Shown here: in pieces, positions 29,883-39,748 of the stretch
Position numbering within the stretch: the first letter of the stretch is position 1
Layout of the letters: the number at the start of each line of letters is the position of its first letter
The notes under the pieces: model-generated
Database searches by the model: none
What the model saw: only the letters and a program-made list of their open reading frames with translations
What the model was told of the DNA's origin: nothing
Made by a program: the position numbers and the translations under genes
From: Parapristionchus giblindavisi
Taxonomy: Eukaryota > Nematoda > Chromadorea > Rhabditida > Diplogasteridae
DNA: 64,000 nucleotides
Assembly: GCA_943737045.1 (NCBI GenBank)
Contig: CALSFV010000251.1
Span: 124,001 to 188,000 of the forward strand
Direction: 5' to 3'

Positions 29883-30244
29883 ATAACACAATACTTTATC
29901 CTATCAGTATAGCGTATGCAGATGGGGTCCAAGAAGACGGCATCTTCATATCCACATGTTCACAAGTTTTTTACAATTATAAATATCGATTTATAAGTGA
30001 TGATACGTTATAGACTAAAGAACACAGAGAAGAACTCTCTTCGGACCAAGCACCTTTGATTTCATTGAAACTGTAGTGATGAATCTCCCTCTCCTTCTCT
30101 GTTTATTCTCCCTCTCCTTCTCCCTTTTTCTATATAAACACTGATTTATCCGTTGTCTATTCCATACATTGCTTGTTATGTTGCGTTATTTTCATATAAA
30201 AATCATTAAAATGACACTGCACAGGTCTTCTGTGCTTTGGTTTA

Positions 30245-30473
30245 TGTGGTGTTATATTCTTGGAAAAGTAGATGGAAAAGTGAAAAGTAGTGTTAATTTT
30301 GTGATTGTAAAAGTAGTTGGAAAAGTAGTGATCCAACACAAGCGTATTGGGTTTTTGTTGTAAAAGTTTGTCAATTACGAAGATATGCTACTTTTCCGAC
30401 TACTTTTACAATCACAAAATTAACACTACTTTTCACTTTTCCATCTACTTTTTCAAGATTTTAACACCACATT
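30245..30473. mobile_element. MITE family G, full copy (A)
   Basis: TGTGGTGTTATATTCTTGGA and TCAAGATTTTAACACCACA are inverted ends, with arms GAAAAGTAGATGGAAAAGTG... continuing for about 90 bases each. B carries the same copy at 60729-60955. Confidence 0.85.
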
Positions 30474-30640
30474 ACACATTTTTCTCTGTGTGCAGCGACA
30501 GACATCTGAGATAGCTTCTATCCTTCCCCCGCTTTTTTTCTATGCACACAGAAAAATCAATTATCGAATTATTTCGAATGGAATTATTTCCTAGAAAAGC
30601 CTTTGTACGTAATTCTTCCCTCATGGATAAGGAAATTCGA

Positions 30641-32010
30641 CAGTATTACCCTAATCTATAGGGGAATGACACCCTTTTCCATGAGGAAGAATTCATAAAA
30701 AAGACGTTGCTGTGTATTTTTCGTATGTTGCTTTATCCTGGTACACTCGGTTCAAATACGAACACTTAGCGACATGTGTTAGGTTGTGCAGGAAGAGTGA
30801 AAAAGTACAGAAATCTTAGAAGAATGTGGAGAAGCGAGATGTATTACACCTCTTCTATCATGTACATATATAGGATATTCGATTTTGGGTTAAAGATCAG
30901 TCCCACGCATTGTCAGCCGTTTCTTCTCAACAAAACGTGTGATTCATTGCTCTTACTTCCGCTCTGCTACTCCCTCCCTATCTGTGCAGTTTTTTAGCAT
31001 TCTCTCCAGACATTTTTTTCCTTAATCAATAATTTTTGCAAGTCGATATTTTTCGAAACTTTGCGGGTGGGTCTATCCCATGGATAACCATGGACCATGA
31101 ATGATTCTCTTACAAATCACTTTACATAAACGCGACAAGAGATAAATGACTGACAAGATTGTGAGTGTTGATTAAGAGTCGAACGTTTATTAATTGAACA
31201 GCGATAAGAATTGATAGTACTTTTCATCCATCCATCCATTACATCAGCCATCTATCAATCAATCTATCAATCTATTCTATCAATCGAATTACTTCTTTTT
31301 ATTCCAACTCTTTCAAAAATCGTCGCTCTCACTTCTCTCATTCTCTCATTTTCTTCTGATTCATTGATTTTCATTTCAGTGCTTATATCACTCGATTCAT
31401 CATCATTTTACTGATGAACAACTCAAGTTTAATGTAATGATGCCATAGGAAACATGATTCAAGAATATTAATTGTAAGTCTTTTTTGCCTGAACATTTAC
31501 ATTTACTAATAATCCCAAAATTTAATTTTTCACATTTTTCACATTCTATGGTCACAGTCCTAGTGATATAATACACTCTTCTGTCATGTTTATACCGCTT
31601 GGCGATAACCATTACTCCCACCCCCATTCGCAAGAAAAGTTATGAAAATTAAGTTATGAAAACTACCTCCTCTCTGGCACTTCTTCGCTGCGTTTACTAA
31701 AGTTATAGCTCAACGCAAAATATAAAATAAAATTGAAAAAAAAATGTTTATACCGATCAAGATTAGTCCCACTCAGTCGTATCTTCGCACCAAAACATAT
31801 GACGAAAATTGCTACGCTGTTACTTCCACTCTTGAACTCCTTTGCTGCGTTTCGTTACGTTATCACTCCACGCAAAATCTAAAATAAAATTGAAAAAAAA
31901 CAATAAAATAAGATCGATAAATTTTACAGATTCTTGTAATATTATCTGTTCTAGCTTCCCTTCCAATGCGTGAAATTAGCCATGGAGACAGCTGATCGTA
32001 TATTTCCCGA
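30641..32010. other. repeat-unit DNA of the 30-52 kb array, no supported gene
   Basis: The sequence around 30735-31430 recurs at 38263-38830 and 63300-64000 (GCGACATGTGTTAGGT, CCCACGCATTGTCAG, TTTCAGTGCTTATATCACTC). It holds the empty counterpart of the Penelope-like insertion site at about 30742-30765. Open frames are short. Confidence 0.5.
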
Positions 32011-32224
32011 TGTTTTCAGTTGCCAGGTCGGCAACTGAAAAAAAAGTGTTTCGACTTATTCAAGGCGTCAAAGAAAATTGTCCTTGGGAATGGAGGAGCG
32101 TAACAGATCTCTCTGTTGTAGTCATTTAATTCCGATATGCGAGGACGAGTTAGTTTTGATGGGTCACAATTATAATTAATAATTATTTCTTCCAATAAAA
32201 AGAGGAACATGTATTTTTTTTAAG

Positions 32225-32336
32225 CGACACCCCAAGCTAATTTCGAACTCTCCGCTCTGGCCACACTCTGTCGCTTTCTTTGTCTACGAGAGAGTATGTC
32301 CAATGCGTTGAGTTAAATTAGCTTGGGATTTGCCTT
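32225..32336. mobile_element. MITE family B
   Basis: CACCCCAAGCTAATTTCG ... AAATTAGCTTGGGATTTG around CTCTCCGCTCTGGCCACACTC. The equivalent insertion occurs at 39587-39696 in the next unit, so it was copied with the unit. Confidence 0.75.
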
Positions 32337-32361
32337 TAAACAATAAATAAATAGTAAACGA

Positions 32362-32618
32362 ATGCCTCCATGTCGCAAAAAATGTACTTATATCATGCGT
32401 AGTTTCAGACATCCGGACGAAACGAAACTTCCAGCAAGAACGTGGAGCTGCGAAAGCTGCGCATCTCTGTTTGACGTGATGATTAATTGTAACGTGAGCC
32501 TTTTACCATTTTTTTTCATTTTGCCAAATGACATCGGTTATTTAAACATATTTTCCATTTTCAGTTGGTCAAAGATGTGATCGACGAAGTAAACTCTTTG
32601 CTTCGGAAACAATATTAA
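32362..32618 (+). pseudogene. small Cys-rich protein remnant, array copy 1
   Basis: Exon 1 (32362-32493) encodes MPPCRKKCTYIMRSFRHPDE ... TWSCESCASLFDVMINCN, followed by a GTGAGCC donor. Exon 2 (from 32565 behind ATTTTCAG) reads LVKDVIDEVNS and then, because about 16 bases present in the copy at 40949 are missing, LLRKQY and stop. The other copy continues AVADYLCFGNNIKCKAEF. The C-terminal CC/C-F-x5-C pattern recalls small secreted three-finger or Ly6-like proteins; that is only a resemblance. Confidence 0.5.
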
Positions 32619-33159
32619 ATGCAAGGCAGAATTCAGAAATAAAATTATTCTGGCTTTTTGTTCGTTTGTTCCGATGTAATAAAATGTACAGTGAACATGT
32701 ATGAATAAAGATTTGTATACTATTGACCGTATAAAATACACATGTTTATTTGGTACGAGAGTAGCCACAATGCCTCTTCTATGTTTAGTGAGATAGCCCA
32801 AGTGAGATACTGCGTAAATCAAAGAGAGAGCGAGGATGGAAGGGAGGGCAAATTACCGAAGCTTTTGTTTGTCGTTGTTTGTTGTTTGCCTCCCCATCGT
32901 CCCCAATATCTGTTTTTTTTTTTGAAATTTGCAAACAGCTGAGCCTAAAATTCAATCCCATCTCATAGTCAATTGTTGTGTGAAGCAGTGCGGTGAGAGT
33001 GAGAGATTGGTCATATCCATTCTTTCCACTACTTGATTTCTAACATTGACACCATTGAACTGCTGTATGGGAGCTATATAAGATAAGGCTGAAACACATT
33101 TTCATTTGCGACCGCTAAACCAGTTTGATCCTTTTCTTGAATAGAGAATAATATCTCTC

Positions 33160-34262
33160 ACAAGGGAAGTCAGTGTTGTCAGTCCGAGCTTTCGGGATGA
33201 AACATATGCCATTCGATAGGTCTCCAAAAGAGAAGAAGTGTTTCTATTGACCATTTTTCCTGGCGACTCCGGGGCGCCTAGATATTTGCATATTTGCATG
33301 AAAGGGGATTTCACCTATTCTCGTGTTGTAAGAACAACCGGTCTCTTTGCTCTTTCGAAGAGCAAGGGAAGGGAGGAGGTGGTGGCCGTGTGGGTAGGAG
33401 CCTTGTCTCAAAATCTTTTGCTCATATGTTCAATTTTTTCAAGATGATTTCTTTTTTTGCTATTTTTTCAAAGTATGAAATCAAAAATTTTATTAACAAC
33501 AAAAGAAGACATTTTAGACAGAAGACATTAACATTTTTTGAATATCTAGGTACAAGATAATATCTCCCTCTCCCTCTCCCTCCCTCTACCTCTTTCCCTC
33601 CTTGTCCCTCTCTATTAAAAAGTGCCAAGCCGTTTTTAAGGCAAGTCCTGCGGGTGATCCATATTAGGCCAATTCTCAAGAAGAGATTAGACTCTCTATT
33701 AAAAATGAGAGAAAAACGTGAAAAAATATCGAAAACTTTCCGATATTTCGGAAAGAAGTAAAAAAAAAGACGAAAGAAGGAGTATATCAAGCCCCGAGTA
33801 CCCAGGGTTACTGGGACAAAAGGGCAACAGTGAAACGAGGGAAGACGATCATGAGGCAGAGGGAGAGTGAGAGGGAGAGGGAGATGTTATCTTTGTACCT
33901 AGATATTCAAAAGATGTTATTCCCCTTTTGTTGTTAATAAAATTTTTAATTTCATACTTTGAAAGAATAGCAAAAAAAGAAATCATCTTGAAAAAATTGA
34001 ACATATGAGCAAAAGATTTTGAGACAAGGCTCCTACCCACACAGACACCACTTCCTCTCTTCCCTTGCTCTTCGAAAGAGCAAAGAGACCGGTTGTTCTT
34101 AGAACACGAGAATAGGTGAAAGGGGAATATGCAAATATCTCGGCGCCCAGGAGTCGCCAGGAAAAATGGTCAATAGAAACACTTCTTCTCTTTTGGAGAC
34201 CTATCGAATGGCATATGTCTCATCCCGAAAGCTCGGACTGACAACACTGACTTCCCTTGTCA
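33160..34262. mobile_element. 1.1-kb foldback element
   Basis: CAAGGGAAGTCAGTGTTGTCAG at the left is repeated inverted at the right (CTGACAACACTGACTTCCCTTG). The arms, about 33160-33570 and 33870-34262, match over nearly their full length (for example CTTTCGAAGAGCAAGGGAAG / CTTCCCTTGCTCTTCGAAAG) and enclose about 300 unique bases with CTCTCCCTCTCCC runs. Open frames in the arms are mirrored shadows. No clear target duplication was found. Confidence 0.85.
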
Positions 34263-34910
34263 GAGACGGAAGAATAAGAACTTCCAAACAAATTTCCCCT
34301 GCCCCTAACTTATTCTTCTGCACTTAGTGCTGATAAAGATAAATGTATTGTATTGTATTGTATTGTGAGTGTAGAAGAATTCGTGATGAATAGATCTCTG
34401 ACCTTCTATCATACATCCACTCAATCGCTTTACTTCTTTGAATTCCATATCTTTCTACAATCGTCGCTCTGCACACAGAAAAAAGAGTACTCCACAGCAC
34501 AATAGACCTTTCAAAGGTTATATTAAACACTTTTTTTCGTTATTCTTTTCGCAAAAAGTGTTAAAAATTACGCTTTATAAATCATTTGTGCTTTGGTTTA
34601 CACATTTTTCTCTGTGTATAGTGGCAGACATCTAGAGACAGCATCTATCATTCCCCGTTTCTTTTTCTATGCACAGAAAAATCAATAATCGATAATGGAA
34701 TAATTTCATAGAAGAAAAGCCTTTGTACGTAATTCTTCCCTCATGGATAAGGAAATTCGACAGTATTACCCTAATCTATAAGGGAATGACACCCTTTTCC
34801 ATGAGGAAGAATTCTTAAAAAAATAATGTTGCTAGGTAATTTTTAGCTGCGTAATCGCATTCCTCTCATTCTGTCGAGGTTCAGTGGTATATGACTGCTT
34901 TATCTTGGTA

Positions 34911-35560
34911 AATTATAAGCGAAATATGTAATAGTTAAGCATGCAAATGTACTCATAAAATTAGAGATTAATGAATCTAAAGTAGTTATTAGTAGAGGCG
35001 AGATTCACTGTTTCGGCCATTAGGTTCTAGACAGTGAACCTCTACCCAATGGGGTTGGCCATCTTCAGTAGAACCCCCATTGAGTTAGTTTACAAAAGGG
35101 TTTATTATGATAGTTTCTATAGCTAAAGCATGCAAAATCTCATTTCTATGGTTAGTAATAATACAATAACGTGAACATATACATGAAAAATGTGAACATA
35201 TACATGAAAACTATACACATAAAAACTATATGAATATATTCGTATTAGTCTAATATTACCAAAATTCATGCATATATCTTTTAGCAAAATAACACTAGTA
35301 TGTGTACAATAATAAGTGCTTACGTATCCTTAAGTCGAATTGATTGCGTCCTTAATCCCTAAGTAGGTCCTCCTCATATATCGATTGACGAGAGTCGACT
35401 AACTAAGAGGAAGTGAAGAATGGATAGAGTGAGAGAGGCGCGCATGTGTGTCTCTGTTCAGGTAGATCACTAGGTTGCGCAGTTGTTATCGATCGTCTGG
35501 GAAGTGGTCTCTCTACCTCTGCCTCTTATTGGAAACATTGCCTATACCAAAGCACGTTTA
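34911..35560 (-). other. structured 3' non-coding region of the Penelope-like element
   Basis: Within 34995-35085 (minus strand) the order is GGTTCTA, CTGAAGA, TGGCCA, an 18-base linker, TTCACT, GTC, TAGAACC, TAATGGCC, GAAA, CAGTGAA. GGTTCTA pairs with TAGAACC, CAGTGAA with TTCACTG, and TGGCCA with TGGCC. These are the three stems and three core words of a hammerhead ribozyme, but in A-C-B strand order and with one bulged U after CTGAAGA. The fragment at 10118-10343 keeps all elements except one C to G change beside GAAA. Confidence 0.55.
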
Positions 35561-38262
35561 TCACAGACAACGCATGCAAATATCGCTATTACTAGTTGCA
35601 TATTTAATGGATATTGATGGATTAGTATTCAATGTTCTGAATATTCTTTTATGCACTAAGTATATAGGGTAGTCAATCGATACAAAGTACTTTGTCAATG
35701 ATTTCATTCTGCTAACGAAGTCTTTATATTCAGAACAATTCCTGTATATGCGAATAGTTTCACCATGCAGTGTATTTAGACCAATATTAAGAGGTGAATT
35801 TGATTGGTAATGGGGATATCGAATTACGTTGAATTCATAATCATCTGTTTTGTTATAAAGTGAGGTTTTTACTTGACCGCTATAAATTATATCGATTTGT
35901 AGATCAAGAAAAGCACAATTATCGTCTTGATTGTTAGTTCGTTCTAGAGATAAAGATTTGTGGTACATTTGTCTAGTTAATTTTATGAAATCCTTGCATT
36001 TACTGGATATATGGAATAGATCATCAATATATCTATACGTTCTATTTAGTGAATATGCTAATGTATGACCAGCCTTAACTTTCTTAGATATATATTGAAA
36101 TTCCATTACAGCGAGGGTAAGATCGGCTATCTGTGGTGATGCATTATTTCCTTGCGGTATTCCTCGCTCTTGTTTGTAATATGTTCCACCGTAAAAAGCA
36201 TAACTGTTCTTTAATATATAATCCAACATAAGTTTAATATCATTTTTGTGATAAGTGATGCCTTTTTCTAAACTATTAGTTTTATCATACCGAACATAGG
36301 TTCCTTGAACATTGATGAATTCTGAATTAGCATTTTTGAATAGTAAATCAATCAGATAATATAATTTTTCTTTAACAACTTTATGTGGTAAGTTTGTAAA
36401 TAGTGATGCAAAGTCAGCACAGAATATTTCATTTTTCTCTTTTGCAATGTTTTTAAAACCGTTTAATACTTTGAAAGTATTTTGAACAGAGAAGTAAACG
36501 TTAATTCCATTATGTCTAGAAGTAAAGTTACAATATGATTTAAAGTGGTTTTGTAAGAACTTAAGGATTCTTTGAAGTCGAATTGATAATGGTTTAAGAC
36601 TACTATTATGTGCACCAGTGATAAATCGGAATTTTATGGGTGTTTTGTGCATTTTCGGTATTCCGTATATGCGAGGTAGAGCACATTCCATATTTCTGGG
36701 AATTGACATACTGAGTGTGAACTGTAAGTGATCTTTGATCTTTGATTCGTAATCGAGGTCATTAACTTGCACATAAGTTCTCTCATTACCATTGGATGTA
36801 TTCGTCTCTTGTTCCATCATCTTGAGATATAACTTTTTACAAGTGAATGCATAATTTCCAGATGCTTTGTCTACCATAGTAATTATAAAGTCATTTTTAA
36901 GTTGTTTTAACTGATTAGTATATCGTGTTAAGTCTTTTGCATCAATATTTAAATTCACTTTATTAAGCTTTTCTCTTATTTTAGGAATAATATGTTTAAT
37001 GACTTTATTGACAGTTTCATTGATTAAAGTCGACGATTTTCTGTGTTTCTTTCCGATACTTGATACAGTTTCCTCTATTGAAACAGTAATATCGTTGATT
37101 ACTTTATTGACAGAAGTAGGTCTTTGTATTCTATATTTAGTGCCTTTCATGAATATATTAGCTAGTTCTTTATTTTGTATGATATCAATGTTACCAGTAC
37201 ATACATGTCCATAATGTTTATCAACATATCTGTGATATTTGAAACAAGAACAAGGAGAAGACAATATCCTATCTATGTCATGTCTAGTTAGGGTTTTGAG
37301 AAACTGTCCGTAATTGCAGAATATTGAAGATACTGGATTGTCTAAAGAATATGAAAGTTGAATTCTAGTTTTATCTTCTTCTGTAAGAGTTTTAAATGAA
37401 TCTTTCATGGTTGCTGAGTTCATCATCTTGCTCAAACCTATTTTCTCCATGAATTTTCCCAAAAATGGTAGTTTCAAAATGACCTTGTTACTGTTGTCAT
37501 ATCGTCTTTCCTTGAAGTTTCTCCAGTAGTGAGGGCATACAACGCTATATATTTTATATTTCATTTCATGCGATAACTGACTAAACTCGTTAGTTGCTGT
37601 AAATATTTCTATCCTGGAAAGAGTATGATGTGGCAGTTTTCTACTGTACATGAATAGTTCTCTTGTTTCGATAATTTCTATTTCACGAACTATTTCTTCA
37701 ATAGATTTGGTACATTTGTATTTTGGCTTTCTTCGTTTTCTATTCTGAGCTCTATTACCACGGTTTTTAATGTTATCTTCGATATGTAGAGAGTAATATG
37801 GATGAGATCGTTTCTCCAATGGATTAATACCTTCTGAAATGTATCCAAAGTTTTTAATTGAGTCATTCAGTCCAAGTGGATATGCACTGTTTAGAGCTTT
37901 AATCCATAGTAATTCTTTTTCTCGGAGTTCACTCTTGCCCTTTCCGTAGTCTAATATATCGATTGTGAAAGATTCTTTATCATGTCCAACTTCTTTGAAA
38001 TGCCTACTTAGAAAGGTTTTCAATTTGTTGTTTGAAAAGGAGTAACGATGTTGACTCATTCTTGCTTTGACAGTTTGAGTAGTTTCTCCAACATATTGCA
38101 TACCACAAATTTCACAAGTGATCATATATATTACATTCTTTGTTTTACACGATAGATTCTCAGGTTTATTTGTGAGGAAAACGTCATTAGTAATGTTGCT
38201 AATAGCTGCTGTCTTCCATTTCATTTTAGGACAAATAACACATCTTGCTTTATTACACGACG
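34911..38262 (-). mobile_element. Penelope-like retroelement with N-terminal GIY-YIG (Naiad-type)
   Basis: The 3.35-kb element interrupts a repeat whose uninterrupted form is at about 30730-30765 (CTTTATCCTGGTACACTCGGTTCAAATAC). The left flank stops at TATCTTGGTA (34910) and the right resumes at TCGGTTCAAATAC (38263), with loss of about three bases and no clear duplication. It has one long ORF (35561-38281) and about 650 bases of 3' non-coding DNA shared with fragments at 10118-10343 and 16898-16992. Domain order GIY-YIG then RT marks the permuted Naiad/Chlamys branch of Penelope-like elements. The 5' end is truncated: the first seven codons of the frame lie in flanking DNA. Confidence 0.9.
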
Positions 38263-38281
38263 TCGGTTCAAATACAAACAC
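35561..38281 (-). CDS. Penelope-like reverse transcriptase with N-terminal GIY-YIG endonuclease
   Basis: The 906-codon frame has a Cys cluster C9-x4-C14-x2-C17, then a GIY-YIG nuclease at about residues 48-140 (VIYMITCEICGMQYVGET, R73, E121-E123, N131). A middle region with CSCFKYHRY...YGHVCTGN (about 343-364) and DKASGNYAFTCKKLY (471-485), typical of these elements, leads to the reverse transcriptase: PRIYGIPKMHK (536-546), DFASLFTNLP (623-632), QERGIPQGNNASPQ (704-717) and YIDD (751-754) with both catalytic Asp. The enzyme nicks target DNA and primes cDNA synthesis. Canonical Penelope elements place GIY-YIG after the RT; the N-terminal position is Naiad-type. No stop or frameshift is present, so insertion is recent. 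The first seven codons (MFVFEPT) come from flanking repeat DNA, so the natural start has been lost by 5' truncation. Confidence 0.92.
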   Translation of the reverse strand: MFVFEPTSCNKARCVICPKMKWKTAAISNITNDVFLTNKPENLSCKTKNVIYMITCEICGMQYVGETTQTVKARMSQHRYSFSNNKLKTFLSRHFKEVGHDKESFTIDILDYGKGKSELREKELLWIKALNSAYPLGLNDSIKNFGYISEGINPLEKRSHPYYSLHIEDNIKNRGNRAQNRKRRKPKYKCTKSIEEIVREIEIIETRELFMYSRKLPHHTLSRIEIFTATNEFSQLSHEMKYKIYSVVCPHYWRNFKERRYDNSNKVILKLPFLGKFMEKIGLSKMMNSATMKDSFKTLTEEDKTRIQLSYSLDNPVSSIFCNYGQFLKTLTRHDIDRILSSPCSCFKYHRYVDKHYGHVCTGNIDIIQNKELANIFMKGTKYRIQRPTSVNKVINDITVSIEETVSSIGKKHRKSSTLINETVNKVIKHIIPKIREKLNKVNLNIDAKDLTRYTNQLKQLKNDFIITMVDKASGNYAFTCKKLYLKMMEQETNTSNGNERTYVQVNDLDYESKIKDHLQFTLSMSIPRNMECALPRIYGIPKMHKTPIKFRFITGAHNSSLKPLSIRLQRILKFLQNHFKSYCNFTSRHNGINVYFSVQNTFKVLNGFKNIAKEKNEIFCADFASLFTNLPHKVVKEKLYYLIDLLFKNANSEFINVQGTYVRYDKTNSLEKGITYHKNDIKLMLDYILKNSYAFYGGTYYKQERGIPQGNNASPQIADLTLAVMEFQYISKKVKAGHTLAYSLNRTYRYIDDLFHISSKCKDFIKLTRQMYHKSLSLERTNNQDDNCAFLDLQIDIIYSGQVKTSLYNKTDDYEFNVIRYPHYQSNSPLNIGLNTLHGETIRIYRNCSEYKDFVSRMKSLTKYFVSIDYPIYLVHKRIFRTLNTNPSISIKYATSNSDICMRCL

Positions 38282-39270
38282 TTAGCGACATGTGTTAGGT
38301 TGTGCAGGAAGAGTGAAAAAGTACAGATATCTTAGAAGAATGTGGAGAAGCGAGATGTATTACACCTCTTCTATCATGTATATAGTCTATTCGGTTTTGC
38401 GTTAAAGATCAGTCCCACGCATTGTCAGACGTTTCTTCTCAACAAAAACTGTGATTTATTGCTCTTACTTCCTCTCTGCTACTCCCTCCCTATCTGTGCA
38501 GTGTTTTTCTCACTTTACTTAAACGCGACAAAGATAAAGATAGTGGTTAATGTGATAAAGTGTCGAAAGGTTATGCAGTGAAAAGCGATAAGAAGTGATA
38601 TTACTTTTCATCCATCCATTCTATCAATCAATCTATTCAATCTATTCCATCAATCGCCTTGCCTCTTTGTATTACGTTTCTTTCTAAAATCCTCGCTCTG
38701 TTCACGTTCTCTCGCTTTCTTTGTAACTGATTCATTGGTTTTCATTTCAGTGCTTATATCACTCGAATCATCATCATTTTACTGGTGAACAACTCAAGTT
38801 TAATATAATGACGTAATGATTCAAAAACAGGGATTGTAAGTGCTTTTGTGTGATATTTTTCTATACATTTACAAAAAACTTTAAAATTTAATTTTCACAT
38901 TCTGTAGTCGGCGTCCTAGAGATACATATATTACACTCTTGTATCATGTATATCACGCGTGTCGCTTAAGGATCGATACAACTAACGGACATTGAAAAAA
39001 ATGAAAATCTGGTCTAAATCATTTTTAGAGAGCCCTGACAGTGCCGTTTCCTTTTTTTTTGATTTTCGAGTTCGCGACACGCGTGATAAAAGTTAGGTTT
39101 TGGGTTAAATATTAGTCCTGCTCCCCTTTCGCAACAAAGGTTATGAAAATTAAGTTATGAAAATTGCATCCTCTCTGGAACTCCTTCGCTGCGTAGCGTT
39201 ATCACCCCACGCAAAATCTAAAATAAAATTTAAAAAAAAACAATAAAATAATAAGATTATTATAATATTA
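38263..39270. other. array-unit DNA downstream of the retroelement
   Basis: It continues the unit interrupted at 34910. It matches 30750-31430 and contains a short inverted pair ATCACGCGTGTCGC / GCGACACGCGTGAT at 38955-39088. No gene is supported. Confidence 0.5.
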
Positions 39271-39317
39271 GCTGTTCTAGCTTCCCTTCTAATACGTGAA
39301 ATTGGCAATGGAGGCAG

Positions 39318-39539
39318 ATGGATGGAGAGGGATGGATGGAGGAACACGCAGCTGACCGCATATTTCTCGATATCTGTGCGGCAGACCCATTCACGAAGAA
39401 ATCATGTCGCGATTTTTTCAAGCCCTCGAAGAATCTAGTCTTCGGCATGGAGGAGCGTATGAACATATCGCTCTCTTGCAGCCATCTTATCCCCATTTGC
39501 GAGGACGAGTTAGTTTTGATGGATCACAATTATAAATAA
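39318..39539 (+). CDS. exon-like fragment of the array Cys-rich gene
   Basis: The frame includes IFLDICAADPFTKKSCRDFF and MEERMNISLSCSHLIPICED, with regularly placed Cys; related but broken sequence occurs at about 32010-32180, 43600-43760, 47110-47290 and 49640-49810. It is followed by MITE B and then by exon sequence separated by a foldback insertion (39749-40769). It probably represents an upstream exon or alternative start of the family; the exact structure is not resolved. Confidence 0.3.
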   Translation: MDGEGWMEEHAADRIFLDICAADPFTKKSCRDFFKPSKNLVFGMEERMNISLSCSHLIPICEDELVLMDHNYK

Positions 39540-39586
39540 TAATTATTTATTCACCATAAAAAGGCCAACACGTATTTTGAAGCGAC

Positions 39587-39696
39587 ACCCCAAGCTAATT
39601 TGGAACTCTCCGCTCTGGCCACACTCTCTCGCTTACGTTGTCTACGAGAGAGTATGTCCAATGCGTTGAGTTAAATTAGCTTGGGATTTGCATTTA
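39587..39696. mobile_element. MITE family B
   Basis: Same position in the array unit as 32225-32336, with ends CACCCCAAGCTAATTTGG / AAATTAGCTTGGGATTTG. Confidence 0.75.
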
Positions 39697-39748
39697 AACA
39701 ATAAATAAATAGTAAAGGAATGCCTCCATGTCGAAAAAAATGTACTTA

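Larger units (their letters stand above)
19707..30640. repeat. segmental duplication, copy A
   Basis: This block matches 52247-61110 (copy B) in direct orientation along its whole length: divergent gene pair, spacer, 3' flanks and a long non-coding tail to the family D repeat. The length difference (about 10.9 vs 8.9 kb) is explained by insertions private to one copy. Private to A are the hAT MITE 22271-22804, 23657-23973, 24902-25186, foldback 27149-28365 and tRNA-like element 29533-29872. Private to B are foldback 53877-54821, 54843-55175 and 55911-56233. Each copy also contains an internal inverted duplication (the two head-to-head genes). Confidence 0.9.

Noticed and set aside
33294..33790. 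Open frames of 88-122 codons on both strands
   Set aside because: They fall in arms and the CT-rich centre of the foldback at 33160-34262 and are low-complexity shadows.
34995..35085. Ordinary (nested) hammerhead ribozyme
   Set aside because: The 15 bases between GTC and GAAA cannot hold stem I plus CUGANGA plus stem II; CTGAAGA lies upstream of GTC, so only a permuted, pseudoknotted arrangement could work. Reported as a separate inference.
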